DNA from: Larkinella punicea
Lineage (GTDB): Bacteria; Bacteroidota; Bacteroidia; Cytophagales; Spirosomataceae
Reading direction: 5' to 3'
DNA: 64,000 bases
Assembly: GCF_003334855.1 (NCBI RefSeq)
Contig: NZ_QOWE01000002.1
Span: forward strand, 364,150 to 428,149
Below, one piece after another: positions 16,881 through 24,749 of the stretch. Both the position numbers and the translations under genes were made by a program. Each line of letters opens with the position of its first letter. The stretch's first letter is position 1. The notes beneath the pieces were generated by a model. That model had not been told where the DNA came from. It made no database searches and worked only from the letters and a program-made list of their open reading frames with translations.

Positions 16881-18042
16881 CCCCAAACGCCATATCGCCA
16901 TTCTGGGCTCCACTGGCTCCATCGGAACGCAAACGATCGACGTGATTCGCGCCCATCCCGATGCGTTCGAAGTCGAAGTGCTCGTGGCCAACAACAATGC
17001 CGAACTGCTGATCGAACAGGCCGCACTGGTGCGCCCTAACGTGGTAGTAATTTGCAACGAAAACCGCTACGACCAGGTGTTTTCGGCCCTCGATCCGCTG
17101 GGCATCAAGGTGTACGCCGGAGCGGCAGCGGTTTCGTCGGTGGTGCAGATGGAACGCATCGACATCGTGCTGACGGCCATGGTCGGCTACGCGGGTTTGC
17201 TGCCCACCATCAAGGCCATCGAAGCCGGGAAGCACATCGCGCTGGCCAACAAGGAGACCCTCGTAGTAGCCGGCGAATTGATTACCAAACTCGCGCAGGA
17301 AAAAGGCGTCAACATTCTCCCCGTCGATTCGGAGCATTCGGCCATTTTTCAGTGCCTGGCCGGTGAACTGCACAATCCGATCGAGAAGATTATTCTGACC
17401 GCTTCGGGCGGGCCGTTCCGGGGAAAAACGCGGGAATTTCTGAAAACCGTTACCAAAGCCCAGGCCCTGAAACACCCGAACTGGACGATGGGTGCAAAAA
17501 TTACCATCGACTCGGCCACGCTCATGAACAAGGGGCTGGAGGTCATCGAAGCCCGGTGGCTGTTTGGGCTGGAACCGTCGCAAATCGAGGTGGTGGTTCA
17601 CCCCCAGAGCATCATTCATTCGATGGTGCAGTTTCAGGATGGCAGCATCAAGGCGCAGATGGGTTTGCCCGACATGCGACTGCCGATTCAGTGTGCGCTG
17701 GCGTATCCCTACCGGCTGCCCTCCGATTTTCCGCGCTTCGACTTCCTCCAGTATCCGTCCCTCACATTCGAACAGGCTGATCTTGAAACATTTCGTAACT
17801 TGCAACTCGCTTTTGACGCGCTCGGGCGGGGTGGCAACGTTCCCTGCATCGTCAACGCGGCCAATGAGGTAGCGGTGGAAGCTTTTTTGCACGACGAAAT
17901 CGGGTTTCTGGAAATCTCCGAAATCATCGAAGAAGGGATGCAGAAAGTGGCTTACGTGGCCCGGCCAACGTACGAAGACTACGTTTGGACGGATGAAGAA
18001 ACCCGGCGCATTGCCACCGCCCGAATTAAAAGTTTCGTTTAA
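16873..18042 (+). CDS. dxr: 1-deoxy-D-xylulose 5-phosphate reductoisomerase
   Basis: A 389-residue enzyme of the non-mevalonate isoprenoid pathway that turns DXP into MEP using NADPH and a divalent metal. Visible are the NADPH loop ILGSTGSIGT (10-19), KETLVVAGELI, the metal and substrate site PVDSEHSAIFQCL near 150, SGGPFRG, and MNKGLEVIEARWLF near 218. I use the ATG at 16873; a TTG-started longer frame (16855) would add six residues that the family does not have. It overlaps the HNH gene by 8 bases and is followed by two tiny membrane protein genes and rseP; dxr-rseP proximity is common in Bacteroidota. Confidence 0.97.
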   Translation: MTNPKRHIAILGSTGSIGTQTIDVIRAHPDAFEVEVLVANNNAELLIEQAALVRPNVVVICNENRYDQVFSALDPLGIKVYAGAAAVSSVVQMERIDIVLTAMVGYAGLLPTIKAIEAGKHIALANKETLVVAGELITKLAQEKGVNILPVDSEHSAIFQCLAGELHNPIEKIILTASGGPFRGKTREFLKTVTKAQALKHPNWTMGAKITIDSATLMNKGLEVIEARWLFGLEPSQIEVVVHPQSIIHSMVQFQDGSIKAQMGLPDMRLPIQCALAYPYRLPSDFPRFDFLQYPSLTFEQADLETFRNLQLAFDALGRGGNVPCIVNAANEVAVEAFLHDEIGFLEISEIIEEGMQKVAYVARPTYEDYVWTDEETRRIATARIKSFV

Positions 18043-18113
18043 TTGTTTCCCGATAAAAGCGAATTAATTCGTGGTTTTTCGGAAGTTTTTTAACCACTCA
18101 ACGTTATCTACGT

Positions 18114-18203
18114 ATGGATTTTTGGGTTTGGTTTATCATTGGGTTGGTAATTGGCTTCGTTCTGCTCAAGGTATTTCGAAGAAAAAACAAAGGCCGGCCG
18201 TAA
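18114..18203 (+). CDS. 29-residue single-span membrane protein
   Basis: The frame ATG...TAA encodes MDFWVWFIIGLVIGF, VLLKVF and a basic tail RRKNKGRP. It is a clear single membrane helix with a positive-inside C-terminal tail. It lies 71 bases after dxr and 12 bases before a second small membrane protein. Spacing, topology and the absence of stop codons in the right pattern favour a real small gene, but no family is recognised. It could assist RseP or other envelope proteins; that is inference from position only. Confidence 0.5.
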   Translation: MDFWVWFIIGLVIGFVLLKVFRRKNKGRP

Positions 18204-18215
18204 AATAAGGAGAGT

Positions 18216-18341
18216 ATGCTTCTGTTTAATCAGGCCTTCTGGAGTGGGTTTATCGAGGCCCTTATCGTCTGTTCAGTCATTTATGGCATTACCTACCTCC
18301 TGAAATCCAGAAAAAGGAAGCAACAACAGAATAAAACATAA
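18216..18341 (+). CDS. 41-residue single-span membrane protein
   Basis: A 41-residue frame with a membrane helix at about 10-29 (SGFIEALIVCSVIYGITYLL) and a strongly basic tail (KSRKRKQQQNKT). An AAGGAG sequence (18207-18212) lies just 3 bases before the ATG, one of the better Shine-Dalgarno matches in the window. The layout repeats that of the preceding 29-residue protein: one helix then a Lys/Arg tail. It ends 47 bases before rseP. Function unknown. Confidence 0.55.
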   Translation: MLLFNQAFWSGFIEALIVCSVIYGITYLLKSRKRKQQQNKT

Positions 18342-18388
18342 TCAATTAACAAGCAGGCGGTTCGCTGCAATAATCAAAGTTTGAACGA

Positions 18389-19726
18389 ATGGAAATAGTA
18401 ATCATGGCAGGACAGCTCATTTTGGGCCTGTCAATATTAGTGGGTTTGCACGAATTGGGACACCTGCTGGCCGCCAAGGCGTTTGGGATGCGCGTGGAGC
18501 AGTATTTCATCGGTTTCCCGCCGAAAGTCTGGAGCATCAAGCGCGGAGGAACGGAGTATGGTCTCGGTGCCATCCCCCTCGGCGGTTTTGTCAAAATCAC
18601 CGGGATGATCGACGAATCGCTCGATACCAAAGCGATGCAGCAGGAACCGCAACCCTGGGAATTCCGCTCCAAACCCGCCTGGCAGCGGCTGATCGTTATG
18701 TTGGGCGGCATCATCATCAACGTCATCACTGGGATTGTCATCTTTGTTGCCCTCACCTACAAAAACGGCGAAACGTATCTTTCGGCCCGCGATGCCAAAT
18801 ACGGTATTGTCGCCTACGAATTGGGCAAAGAAATCGGCCTGAAAACCGGTGATAAGATCGTTCGCATCAACGGAAAACCTTTCGAAGATTTCAGCGACAT
18901 CCGGAGTTCGGAGGTCTTTCTGGGATCCGACAGCTACTACATTGTTGAACGCACAGGCGCCGACGGGAAAGTGGAGGAAGTGACCATCGACATTCCCAAC
19001 GACTTTATCAACAAGTTATCCGACAAGAAGAATGCCGGGATGTTTGTTGAAGCCATTCAGCCCTTTCGGGTCGGTGAACTGGTGCCGGGAATGCCCGCCG
19101 AAAAGTCAGGTCTGAAAAAAGGCGACGTCATCACGGCCGTCAATGGTCAGCCTACGCGGTTTTACCACGAGTTTCAGGACATTGTCAAGGCGAACGTCAA
19201 CAAACCGATTACGTTGACCGTACAACGCCCGAATGTCCCCCAGCCGGTTTCGCTCAAAACAACCGTGACCGACAAAGGTCAGATCGGTTTTGGTGCCGAA
19301 ACGCTGCTGAAAAAGACCCATATCGACTACACGTTTGGCCAGGCGCTGGTGAAAGGAACGGAACAGGCTTTCGGCGTGGTTTACGACAACATCAAAGGTT
19401 TCGGTAAGATTTTCCGGGGCGATGTGTCCGCTTCCAAAGCCTTGAGCGGCCCGATTGGCATTGCCCAAAATCTTTTTGGTGGTGTCTGGATGTGGGAGCG
19501 TTTCTGGTTCGTAACGGGTCTGCTGTCCATGGCACTCGCTTTCTTCAACATTCTGCCGATTCCGGCCCTCGACGGCGGTCACTCGACGCTGTTGCTCTAC
19601 GAAATGGTGTCGGGACGGAAACCGTCGGACCGGTTTCTGGAAGGAGCCCAACGGGTTGGCATGGTGATTCTGCTGAGTTTGATGGCGTTTGCAATCTTCA
19701 ATGATGTATTCAAAGCGGTTTTTTAA
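18389..19726 (+). CDS. rseP: Site-2 intramembrane metalloprotease RseP
   Basis: A 445-residue membrane protease. The zinc motif HELGH is at 21-25 in the first helix and the second ligand motif LDGGHS lies near residue 391 (NILPIPALDGGHS). Two PDZ-like regions sit between (about 130-210 and 215-285, the latter starting VPGMPAEKSGLKKGDVI). RseP enzymes cut anti-sigma factors or signal peptide remnants within the inner membrane. It follows dxr and two small membrane proteins and overlaps the next frame by 26 bases. Confidence 0.95.
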   Translation: MEIVIMAGQLILGLSILVGLHELGHLLAAKAFGMRVEQYFIGFPPKVWSIKRGGTEYGLGAIPLGGFVKITGMIDESLDTKAMQQEPQPWEFRSKPAWQRLIVMLGGIIINVITGIVIFVALTYKNGETYLSARDAKYGIVAYELGKEIGLKTGDKIVRINGKPFEDFSDIRSSEVFLGSDSYYIVERTGADGKVEEVTIDIPNDFINKLSDKKNAGMFVEAIQPFRVGELVPGMPAEKSGLKKGDVITAVNGQPTRFYHEFQDIVKANVNKPITLTVQRPNVPQPVSLKTTVTDKGQIGFGAETLLKKTHIDYTFGQALVKGTEQAFGVVYDNIKGFGKIFRGDVSASKALSGPIGIAQNLFGGVWMWERFWFVTGLLSMALAFFNILPIPALDGGHSTLLLYEMVSGRKPSDRFLEGAQRVGMVILLSLMAFAIFNDVFKAVF

Positions 19727-20297
19727 GGAAGAGTTATTTCGCGGAGTTAAGCGGAGGAAAACAGAGTTAAGCAGAGTTTTTCTTCGCTTAACTCTTGTTT
19801 GCTCCGCTCAACTCCGCGAAATAACGTTTTGCCTTCTAGCACTTTTTTGTCTGACGGGAAGCCATCCGGTTCATACCAGCATTACGCAAATGCAGTACAA
19901 TGCGGCTGAGAAAACGTTTGAAGTGAGTCTGCGGGTGTTCACCGACGATCTGGAAGAGGCCCTGACGAAAGAGAACAACAACCAGCGTGTGCGGCTCAGT
20001 GATAAAGACGCCAACAGCCCCCTGGTGGAACGCTACGTCCGGAAGCACTTCGGCCTGACCAGCGCCAGCCGCCAACGCAAACCGTATCGGTTTCTGGGCA
20101 AGGAACAGGAAGTGGATGCCACCTGGATTTACATCGAAATACCGTATAATGAACCGGTTCAGGGCAGTTTGCTCCAGCAATCCATGCTGACGGATTTGTT
20201 CGATGACCAGATGAATCTGGTGAATGTAAGCTATCTGACCGAGAAAAAAACCGTCCTGTTCCGAAAAAGCAATACGCAGCAGGTACTCACCTGGTAG
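19701..20297 (+). CDS. DUF6702-like exported protein with repeat-derived N-terminus
   Basis: The conserved part begins at HPVHTSITQMQYN, continues EKTFEVSLRVFTDDLEEAL, and ends near the stop; this pattern resembles the DUF6702 family of small exported Bacteroidota proteins (function unknown). A hydrophobic stretch ITFCLLALFCLTG just before it looks like a signal peptide core, but it has no ATG, GTG or TTG of its own. The nearest in-frame starts are ATGs at 19701 and 19704, inside the rseP 3' end, which forces translation through the hairpin repeat at 19733-19825 and adds about 45 charged residues. Either the repeat has become coding or the gene has lost its start. Confidence 0.6.
   Translation: MMYSKRFFKEELFRGVKRRKTELSRVFLRLTLVCSAQLREITFCLLALFCLTGSHPVHTSITQMQYNAAEKTFEVSLRVFTDDLEEALTKENNNQRVRLSDKDANSPLVERYVRKHFGLTSASRQRKPYRFLGKEQEVDATWIYIEIPYNEPVQGSLLQQSMLTDLFDDQMNLVNVSYLTEKKTVLFRKSNTQQVLTW
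19733..19825. repeat. GCGGAGTTRAGCGGAG inverted repeat, copy 1
   Basis: Arms of about 44 bases start with GTTATTTCGCGGAGTT (19733) and end at 19825, with a few mismatches. Internal units are CGCGGAGTTAAGCGGAG and GAGTTAAGCAGAG. It shares the same wording and arm order with copies at 41992 and 51153. Here it lies within the 5' part of the DUF6702-like frame. Confidence 0.8.
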
Positions 20298-20409
20298 ACG
20301 TACTTACCCCGAGGAAATGTATTGATTCTGCGTATGCTTTGAGTTTCATTTCCTTTTTTGTTACTTGTATCGATACAGACAATTCTGCCTGTTTTTTCAC
20401 ACAAAATCT

Positions 20410-20425
20410 TTGGCATACCCCTTGC
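20410..20425 (+). promoter_or_regulatory. Sigma-54-type promoter candidate before lon
   Basis: TTGGCATACCCCTTGC has the invariant GG (20412-20413) and GC (20424-20425) exactly 10 bases apart, and fits YTGGCACG-N4-TTGCW at most positions. It would start transcription near 20437, giving a leader of about 70 bases to lon at 20507. A sigma-54 activator gene occurs in this same window (47538-50024), showing that the cell uses this sigma factor. Confidence 0.45.
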
Positions 20426-20506
20426 GCTAGTTATCAATCTTTGTTTCTCAATACCTATTAAGCCTGTATGATACGTTAAGACTGTCAGTTTGGCAGGCAC
20501 CTAATT

Positions 20507-23029
20507 ATGAGTGTAAACAGTAAATACGATACCCAATTGTGGTTAGCTGAATCGGATCTGGACAATCTCGAAATTGTTCCGTTGGGATCAGCCGATGATG
20601 CCGACGACGACTATATTGTCCCCAGCGACCTGTCGATCCTGCCCGTGCGGAACACGGTACTCTTTCCGGGCATGGTTATCCCGGTGACGGTGGGACGGCA
20701 GAAATCGATCAAATTAGTAAAGAAGGCTTACAAGGGAAACCGCATTATTGGCGTCGTAGCGCAGTCGAATCAGCAAAAAGACGAGCCGACAGCCGACGAC
20801 CTCTACCGCCTGGGAACGGTCGCGTACATCATCAAAATGATTACGCTGCCCGATGGCAACATCACCATCATCATTCAGGGTAAAAAGCGGTTTGAAATTG
20901 TCAATTACCTCCAGGAAGAACCGTATCTGACGGCCAACGTCCGCCAGATCGACGACCATTTCCCGAGCCCGAACCGCAAAGAATCAAAAGCCCTGATTCA
21001 ATCACTGAAAGAATCAGCCTATAAAATTCTGCGTCTGAATCCGGAAATTCCGCAGGAAGCCCGGATTGCCCTCGATAACATCGAAAGCCCGATGTTTCTG
21101 ATGCATTTTCTGTCGTCGAACATCGAAGGGGAAGTTGCCGATAAACAAAAATTACTGGAAACGACCGAAGGTGCTCAACAGGCGACGCTTCTGCTCGAAT
21201 TCATGCTGCGACAAATTCAGTTGCTGGAGTTGAAACGCGAAATTCAGACCAAGGCCAGCTCGGACATCGACCAACAGCAGCGCGACTATTTCTTGCGTCA
21301 ACAGATCAAGGTGTTGCAGGACGAACTCGGCATGGACAGCCCCGACCGCGACCTGGAAGAAGTCCGGATGCGGGCGGCCCGTAAAAAGTGGACCCCGGCG
21401 GTTCAGGCCCATTTTGACAAGGAACTGAACAAACTGCAACGGATCAACCCGATGGCACCCGAGTATCCGGTGACGATGAATTACATCGAGTTGATGGTCG
21501 ATCTGCCCTGGAACGAGTATTCAAAAGACAATTTCGATCTCCGCCGGGCGCAGAAAGTCCTGGACAGCGACCACTTCGGGCTGGAGAAAGTGAAGGAACG
21601 GATGATTGAATACCTGGCGGTTTTGAAATTGAAAAACGACCGGGCCTCCGAAGGCATGAAAGCCCCGATCTTGTGTTTATACGGCCCTCCAGGTGTCGGA
21701 AAAACCTCACTCGGTCGGTCGGTTGCCAAAGCTCTGGGCCGGAAATACATCCGGATGGCCCTGGGTGGCGTTCACGACGAAGCCGAAATCCGGGGGCACC
21801 GGAAAACGTATATCGGCGCGATGCCGGGCAAAATCATTCAGAATATCAAGAAATCCGATTCGTCGAACCCGGTTTTTATTCTGGACGAAATCGACAAAGT
21901 AAGCTCCGATTTCCGGGGTGATCCGTCGTCGGCCCTGCTCGAAGTGCTCGATCCGGAGCAGAACTCGACGTTTATCGACAACTACCTCGAAGTTGAATAC
22001 GATTTGTCGAAGGTGCTGTTCATTGCCACCGCCAACTCCCTCGACACCATTCATCCGGCCCTGCGCGACCGGATGGAAATCATCGAACTGACGGGGTATA
22101 CGGTGGAAGAGAAAATCCAGATTGCCAAGAAATACCTGATTCCGAAGCAACGGAAAGAACACGGTTTGAAGCCGAAAGATCTGATGGTGGACGACAAAGC
22201 CATTCAGCGGATTATCGAAAGTTACACCCGTGAGTCGGGCGTTCGGAATCTGGAGCAGAAAATCGGTGCGCTGGTTCGCAAAATCGCCAAATCGATTGCC
22301 CTGGAAGAAGAGTATCCGAAAACCATCAAACCGGCGGATGTGCTGAAAATGCTGGGGGCCGAAATCTTCGACCGCGATCTGTATTCCGACGACGATATTG
22401 CCGGTATTGTGACAGGCCTCGCCTGGACGCAGGTCGGCGGTGAAATCCTGTTCATCGAATCGAGCCTGAGCCGTGGCAAAGGCAACCTGACGCTTTCGGG
22501 CCAGTTGGGCGATGTCATGAAGGAATCGGCGGTAACGGCCTTATCGTATCTGAAAGCCCATTCCGACGAGATCGGTCTCGATTACAACGTTTTCAACCAC
22601 TACGATCTGCACGTTCACGTGCCGGCTGGCGCGGTTCCTAAAGATGGCCCTTCGGCGGGGATTACGATGCTAACGTCGATGGCATCGATTTATACCCAAC
22701 GGAAAGTGCGGCCTTACCTGGCGATGACAGGTGAAATCACGTTGCGCGGAAAAGTATTACCGGTGGGCGGTATCAAAGAGAAAATTCTGGCGGCAAACCG
22801 GGCGGGTGTTCGCGAAATTCTGCTTTGTTCCAAAAACCGGAAGGATGTGGAGGAAATTAACCAGAATTACATCAAGGACCTGACCATTCACTACGTCGAT
22901 ACGGTCGATCAGGTGCTGGAAACGGCCCTTTTGCCCCAACAGGTTTCCAAACCGATGAAGTTTGTTTTCCCGAAGGATAAAGAGAAAGAAAGCGAACCCG
23001 CCGTTCCAGCAACCGTAACGGTTTTGTGA
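20507..23029 (+). CDS. lon: ATP-dependent protease Lon
   Basis: An 840-residue LonA protease that degrades damaged and regulatory proteins in the cytoplasm. The N-terminal substrate-binding domain starts near residue 43 ([19 protein letters not shown]), Walker A is [11 protein letters not shown] near 393, Walker [11 protein letters not shown] near 455, and the protease domain has catalytic Ser in [11 protein letters not shown] near 719 and Lys in [14 protein letters not shown] near 761. A charged tail follows PKDKEKES. Length is usual for Bacteroidota Lon (about 820-840). It is free-standing, with a sigma-54-like promoter upstream and a 39-base-arm inverted repeat after the stop. Confidence 0.97.
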   Translation: MSVNSKYDTQLWLAESDLDNLEIVPLGSADDADDDYIVPSDLSILPVRNTVLFPGMVIPVTVGRQKSIKLVKKAYKGNRIIGVVAQSNQQKDEPTADDLYRLGTVAYIIKMITLPDGNITIIIQGKKRFEIVNYLQEEPYLTANVRQIDDHFPSPNRKESKALIQSLKESAYKILRLNPEIPQEARIALDNIESPMFLMHFLSSNIEGEVADKQKLLETTEGAQQATLLLEFMLRQIQLLELKREIQTKASSDIDQQQRDYFLRQQIKVLQDELGMDSPDRDLEEVRMRAARKKWTPAVQAHFDKELNKLQRINPMAPEYPVTMNYIELMVDLPWNEYSKDNFDLRRAQKVLDSDHFGLEKVKERMIEYLAVLKLKNDRASEGMKAPILCLYGPPGVGKTSLGRSVAKALGRKYIRMALGGVHDEAEIRGHRKTYIGAMPGKIIQNIKKSDSSNPVFILDEIDKVSSDFRGDPSSALLEVLDPEQNSTFIDNYLEVEYDLSKVLFIATANSLDTIHPALRDRMEIIELTGYTVEEKIQIAKKYLIPKQRKEHGLKPKDLMVDDKAIQRIIESYTRESGVRNLEQKIGALVRKIAKSIALEEEYPKTIKPADVLKMLGAEIFDRDLYSDDDIAGIVTGLAWTQVGGEILFIESSLSRGKGNLTLSGQLGDVMKESAVTALSYLKAHSDEIGLDYNVFNHYDLHVHVPAGAVPKDGPSAGITMLTSMASIYTQRKVRPYLAMTGEITLRGKVLPVGGIKEKILAANRAGVREILLCSKNRKDVEEINQNYIKDLTIHYVDTVDQVLETALLPQQVSKPMKFVFPKDKEKESEPAVPATVTVL

Positions 23030-23040
23030 TCTTTTAAGTT

Positions 23041-23137
23041 AATTACAAATGCAAAATGATGAATGCTCAATGTAAAAGTGAAGAGGCTAGCGCACTCTAC
23101 TTTTACATTGAGCATTCATCATTTTGCATTTGTAATT
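23041..23137. repeat. Perfect inverted repeat with 39-base arms after lon
   Basis: The left arm 23041-23079 and right arm 23099-23137 are exact reverse complements of 39 bases; the loop is 19 bases and GC-richer. Arm wording includes AAAATGATGAATGCTCAATG. It lies in the convergent gap between lon and a SusD gene and would form a very stable hairpin in either transcript. Confidence 0.9.
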
Positions 23138-23140
23138 CTT

Positions 23141-23171
23141 AAAAAAGAGAGGTCATCGATACGATGACCTC
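23141..23171 (-). terminator. Intrinsic terminator of the first SusC/SusD pair
   Basis: On the minus strand, a perfect 10-base stem GAGGTCATCG/CGATGACCTC with a 3-base loop is followed by a TCTTTTTT run. It lies 30 bases after the SusD stop at 23201. Confidence 0.85.
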
Positions 23172-23200
23172 CTTCCAATAACCTAACTGGTAAAATTCAT

Positions 23201-24727
23201 CTAATCGACATCCCAGAACAGCTTGGTAGCAAAGACATCGATTTTTCCCTGCGCTTCTACATTGGCACTGTTGGAACCCGCTTCCGTATTTGGATAAAAA
23301 AAGCGGAGCGGCCGTTTTGCATCCGTCACCTGCACACTCTGTGGAATAACCGGCAGGTTGGTACGGCGGTATTCCGTCCAGGCTTCCAGACCGCTGAAGT
23401 TCGTCAGGGCAATCCATTTCTGCGTTGCGATGGCCGTCAGCTTGTTCGTCGATGCATCCCAATCATAGTTTTCGATCTTGCTTCCCTTGAAAGCTTCTGC
23501 ACCGGCGACATTCGCACCCAGCACGCGGAACGACTGGGTAATACCCGCTTCAAAATAGGCCTTGGCAGTCAGCGGCAGCGTTACATCCGAAAACCGTTGC
23601 TTGGCTTCGGCCAGCAGGAATTGCACTTCCGACGCCGTCATCAGAATATACGGCCGGTTGAAGTCCCCTTTCACAATCAGGCTTGGCCCCAGCGAGGTTG
23701 TGTTGGCCGGCAAATAGCCTGAACTGACCCCAAACGGGGTACCCGAGTAGTTGGCAGACACTTCCTTCAACGTACTCACCCCCGGATTACTGCCATTTTC
23801 ACCGCCATTGGCGTAGGCAATCCGCTTCATCCGCAACGTATCACCCGAGGCTTTAAGACCGTCGATCAAAAACTTTGTTAAACGCGGATAGTTATTCAGC
23901 GCCCGTTTCGCCCCGTTGGCGTCATAGCCCCAGCGGTCATAGATCGGATTCAACTTACCAGCCGTAGCCAGATAGAAAAATGTACCCCCAACGCCCACTT
24001 CTTCGCCGGTAATAAAGCCCGAGCCTTCCGTTACAATCTTGTTGATTTCCGTTTTGATGTAGGTTTCTTTTCCCGCCACTTTAGACTGGCGAATCAGAAT
24101 CCGCATCTTGAGCGAATTGGCAAACTGAACCCACTTGGTAACATTCCCTCTGAAAATCAGATCCGAGCCGGTAAAAGCACTGGCAAAAGGGTTCGCCTTT
24201 AAGTCAACAATAGCCTCGTCCAACAGCGTAATCAACGATTCGTAAACCACTTTTTGATCGTCGAATTTGGGAGCCAGGATTTCCCCGCCTTTCAACGCTT
24301 CCGTATACGGTACGCTGCCGTACATATCGACCAACTGTTGAAACAGCATGGCTTTCATCACCTTTGCCGGCCCTTTCAGGTACTTCTGGTTGTTGGCATC
24401 GGCCGTGTTGATCACAAACTGGTAATCTTCCAGGTTATCGTAATAACCATCCCAATAGTTGAAATCACCATTGGTAAAGATGTAGGCAAACTGGGCAGTA
24501 TTAAGGATATACCCGTTTCCCTGCGTCCACTGCCCGGCCCAATAGGTTCCAATTTCATTGGGGCCCAGAATGTTGGTTGCCGACGTATTGACCGCATTCG
24601 TAAATACAAAACTCGGCGACGCCGTCGGCAATACGTTCGGGTTGGTATTGATGTCCAGAAACGATTCTTTACACGCACTACCCACCAGTGCCACGAAGGC
24701 GAATATGAAAAATGATTTTAATTTCAT
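23201..24727 (-). CDS. SusD/RagB-like outer membrane lipoprotein (pair 1)
   Basis: A 508-residue surface lipoprotein with lipobox VGSAC (lipidated C19), then FLDINTNPNVLPTASPSFVFTNAV, the pattern of the SusD_2 subgroup. SusD proteins cap the SusC transporter and capture the nutrient. Helical TPR-like repeats and YILMTASEVQFLLAEAK near residue 355 fit the fold. It lies 22 bases after its SusC partner and ends at an intrinsic terminator. No hydrolase or sensor gene is nearby, so the ligand (glycan, peptide or other) cannot be named. Confidence 0.92.
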   Translation of the reverse strand: MKLKSFFIFAFVALVGSACKESFLDINTNPNVLPTASPSFVFTNAVNTSATNILGPNEIGTYWAGQWTQGNGYILNTAQFAYIFTNGDFNYWDGYYDNLEDYQFVINTADANNQKYLKGPAKVMKAMLFQQLVDMYGSVPYTEALKGGEILAPKFDDQKVVYESLITLLDEAIVDLKANPFASAFTGSDLIFRGNVTKWVQFANSLKMRILIRQSKVAGKETYIKTEINKIVTEGSGFITGEEVGVGGTFFYLATAGKLNPIYDRWGYDANGAKRALNNYPRLTKFLIDGLKASGDTLRMKRIAYANGGENGSNPGVSTLKEVSANYSGTPFGVSSGYLPANTTSLGPSLIVKGDFNRPYILMTASEVQFLLAEAKQRFSDVTLPLTAKAYFEAGITQSFRVLGANVAGAEAFKGSKIENYDWDASTNKLTAIATQKWIALTNFSGLEAWTEYRRTNLPVIPQSVQVTDAKRPLRFFYPNTEAGSNSANVEAQGKIDVFATKLFWDVD

Positions 24728-24749
24728 GTCAAGACAATTTCAGTGAGTA

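Noticed and set aside
16849..17892. Minus-strand frame (347 codons) across dxr
   Set aside because: Antisense of dxr; translation lacks any conserved pattern.
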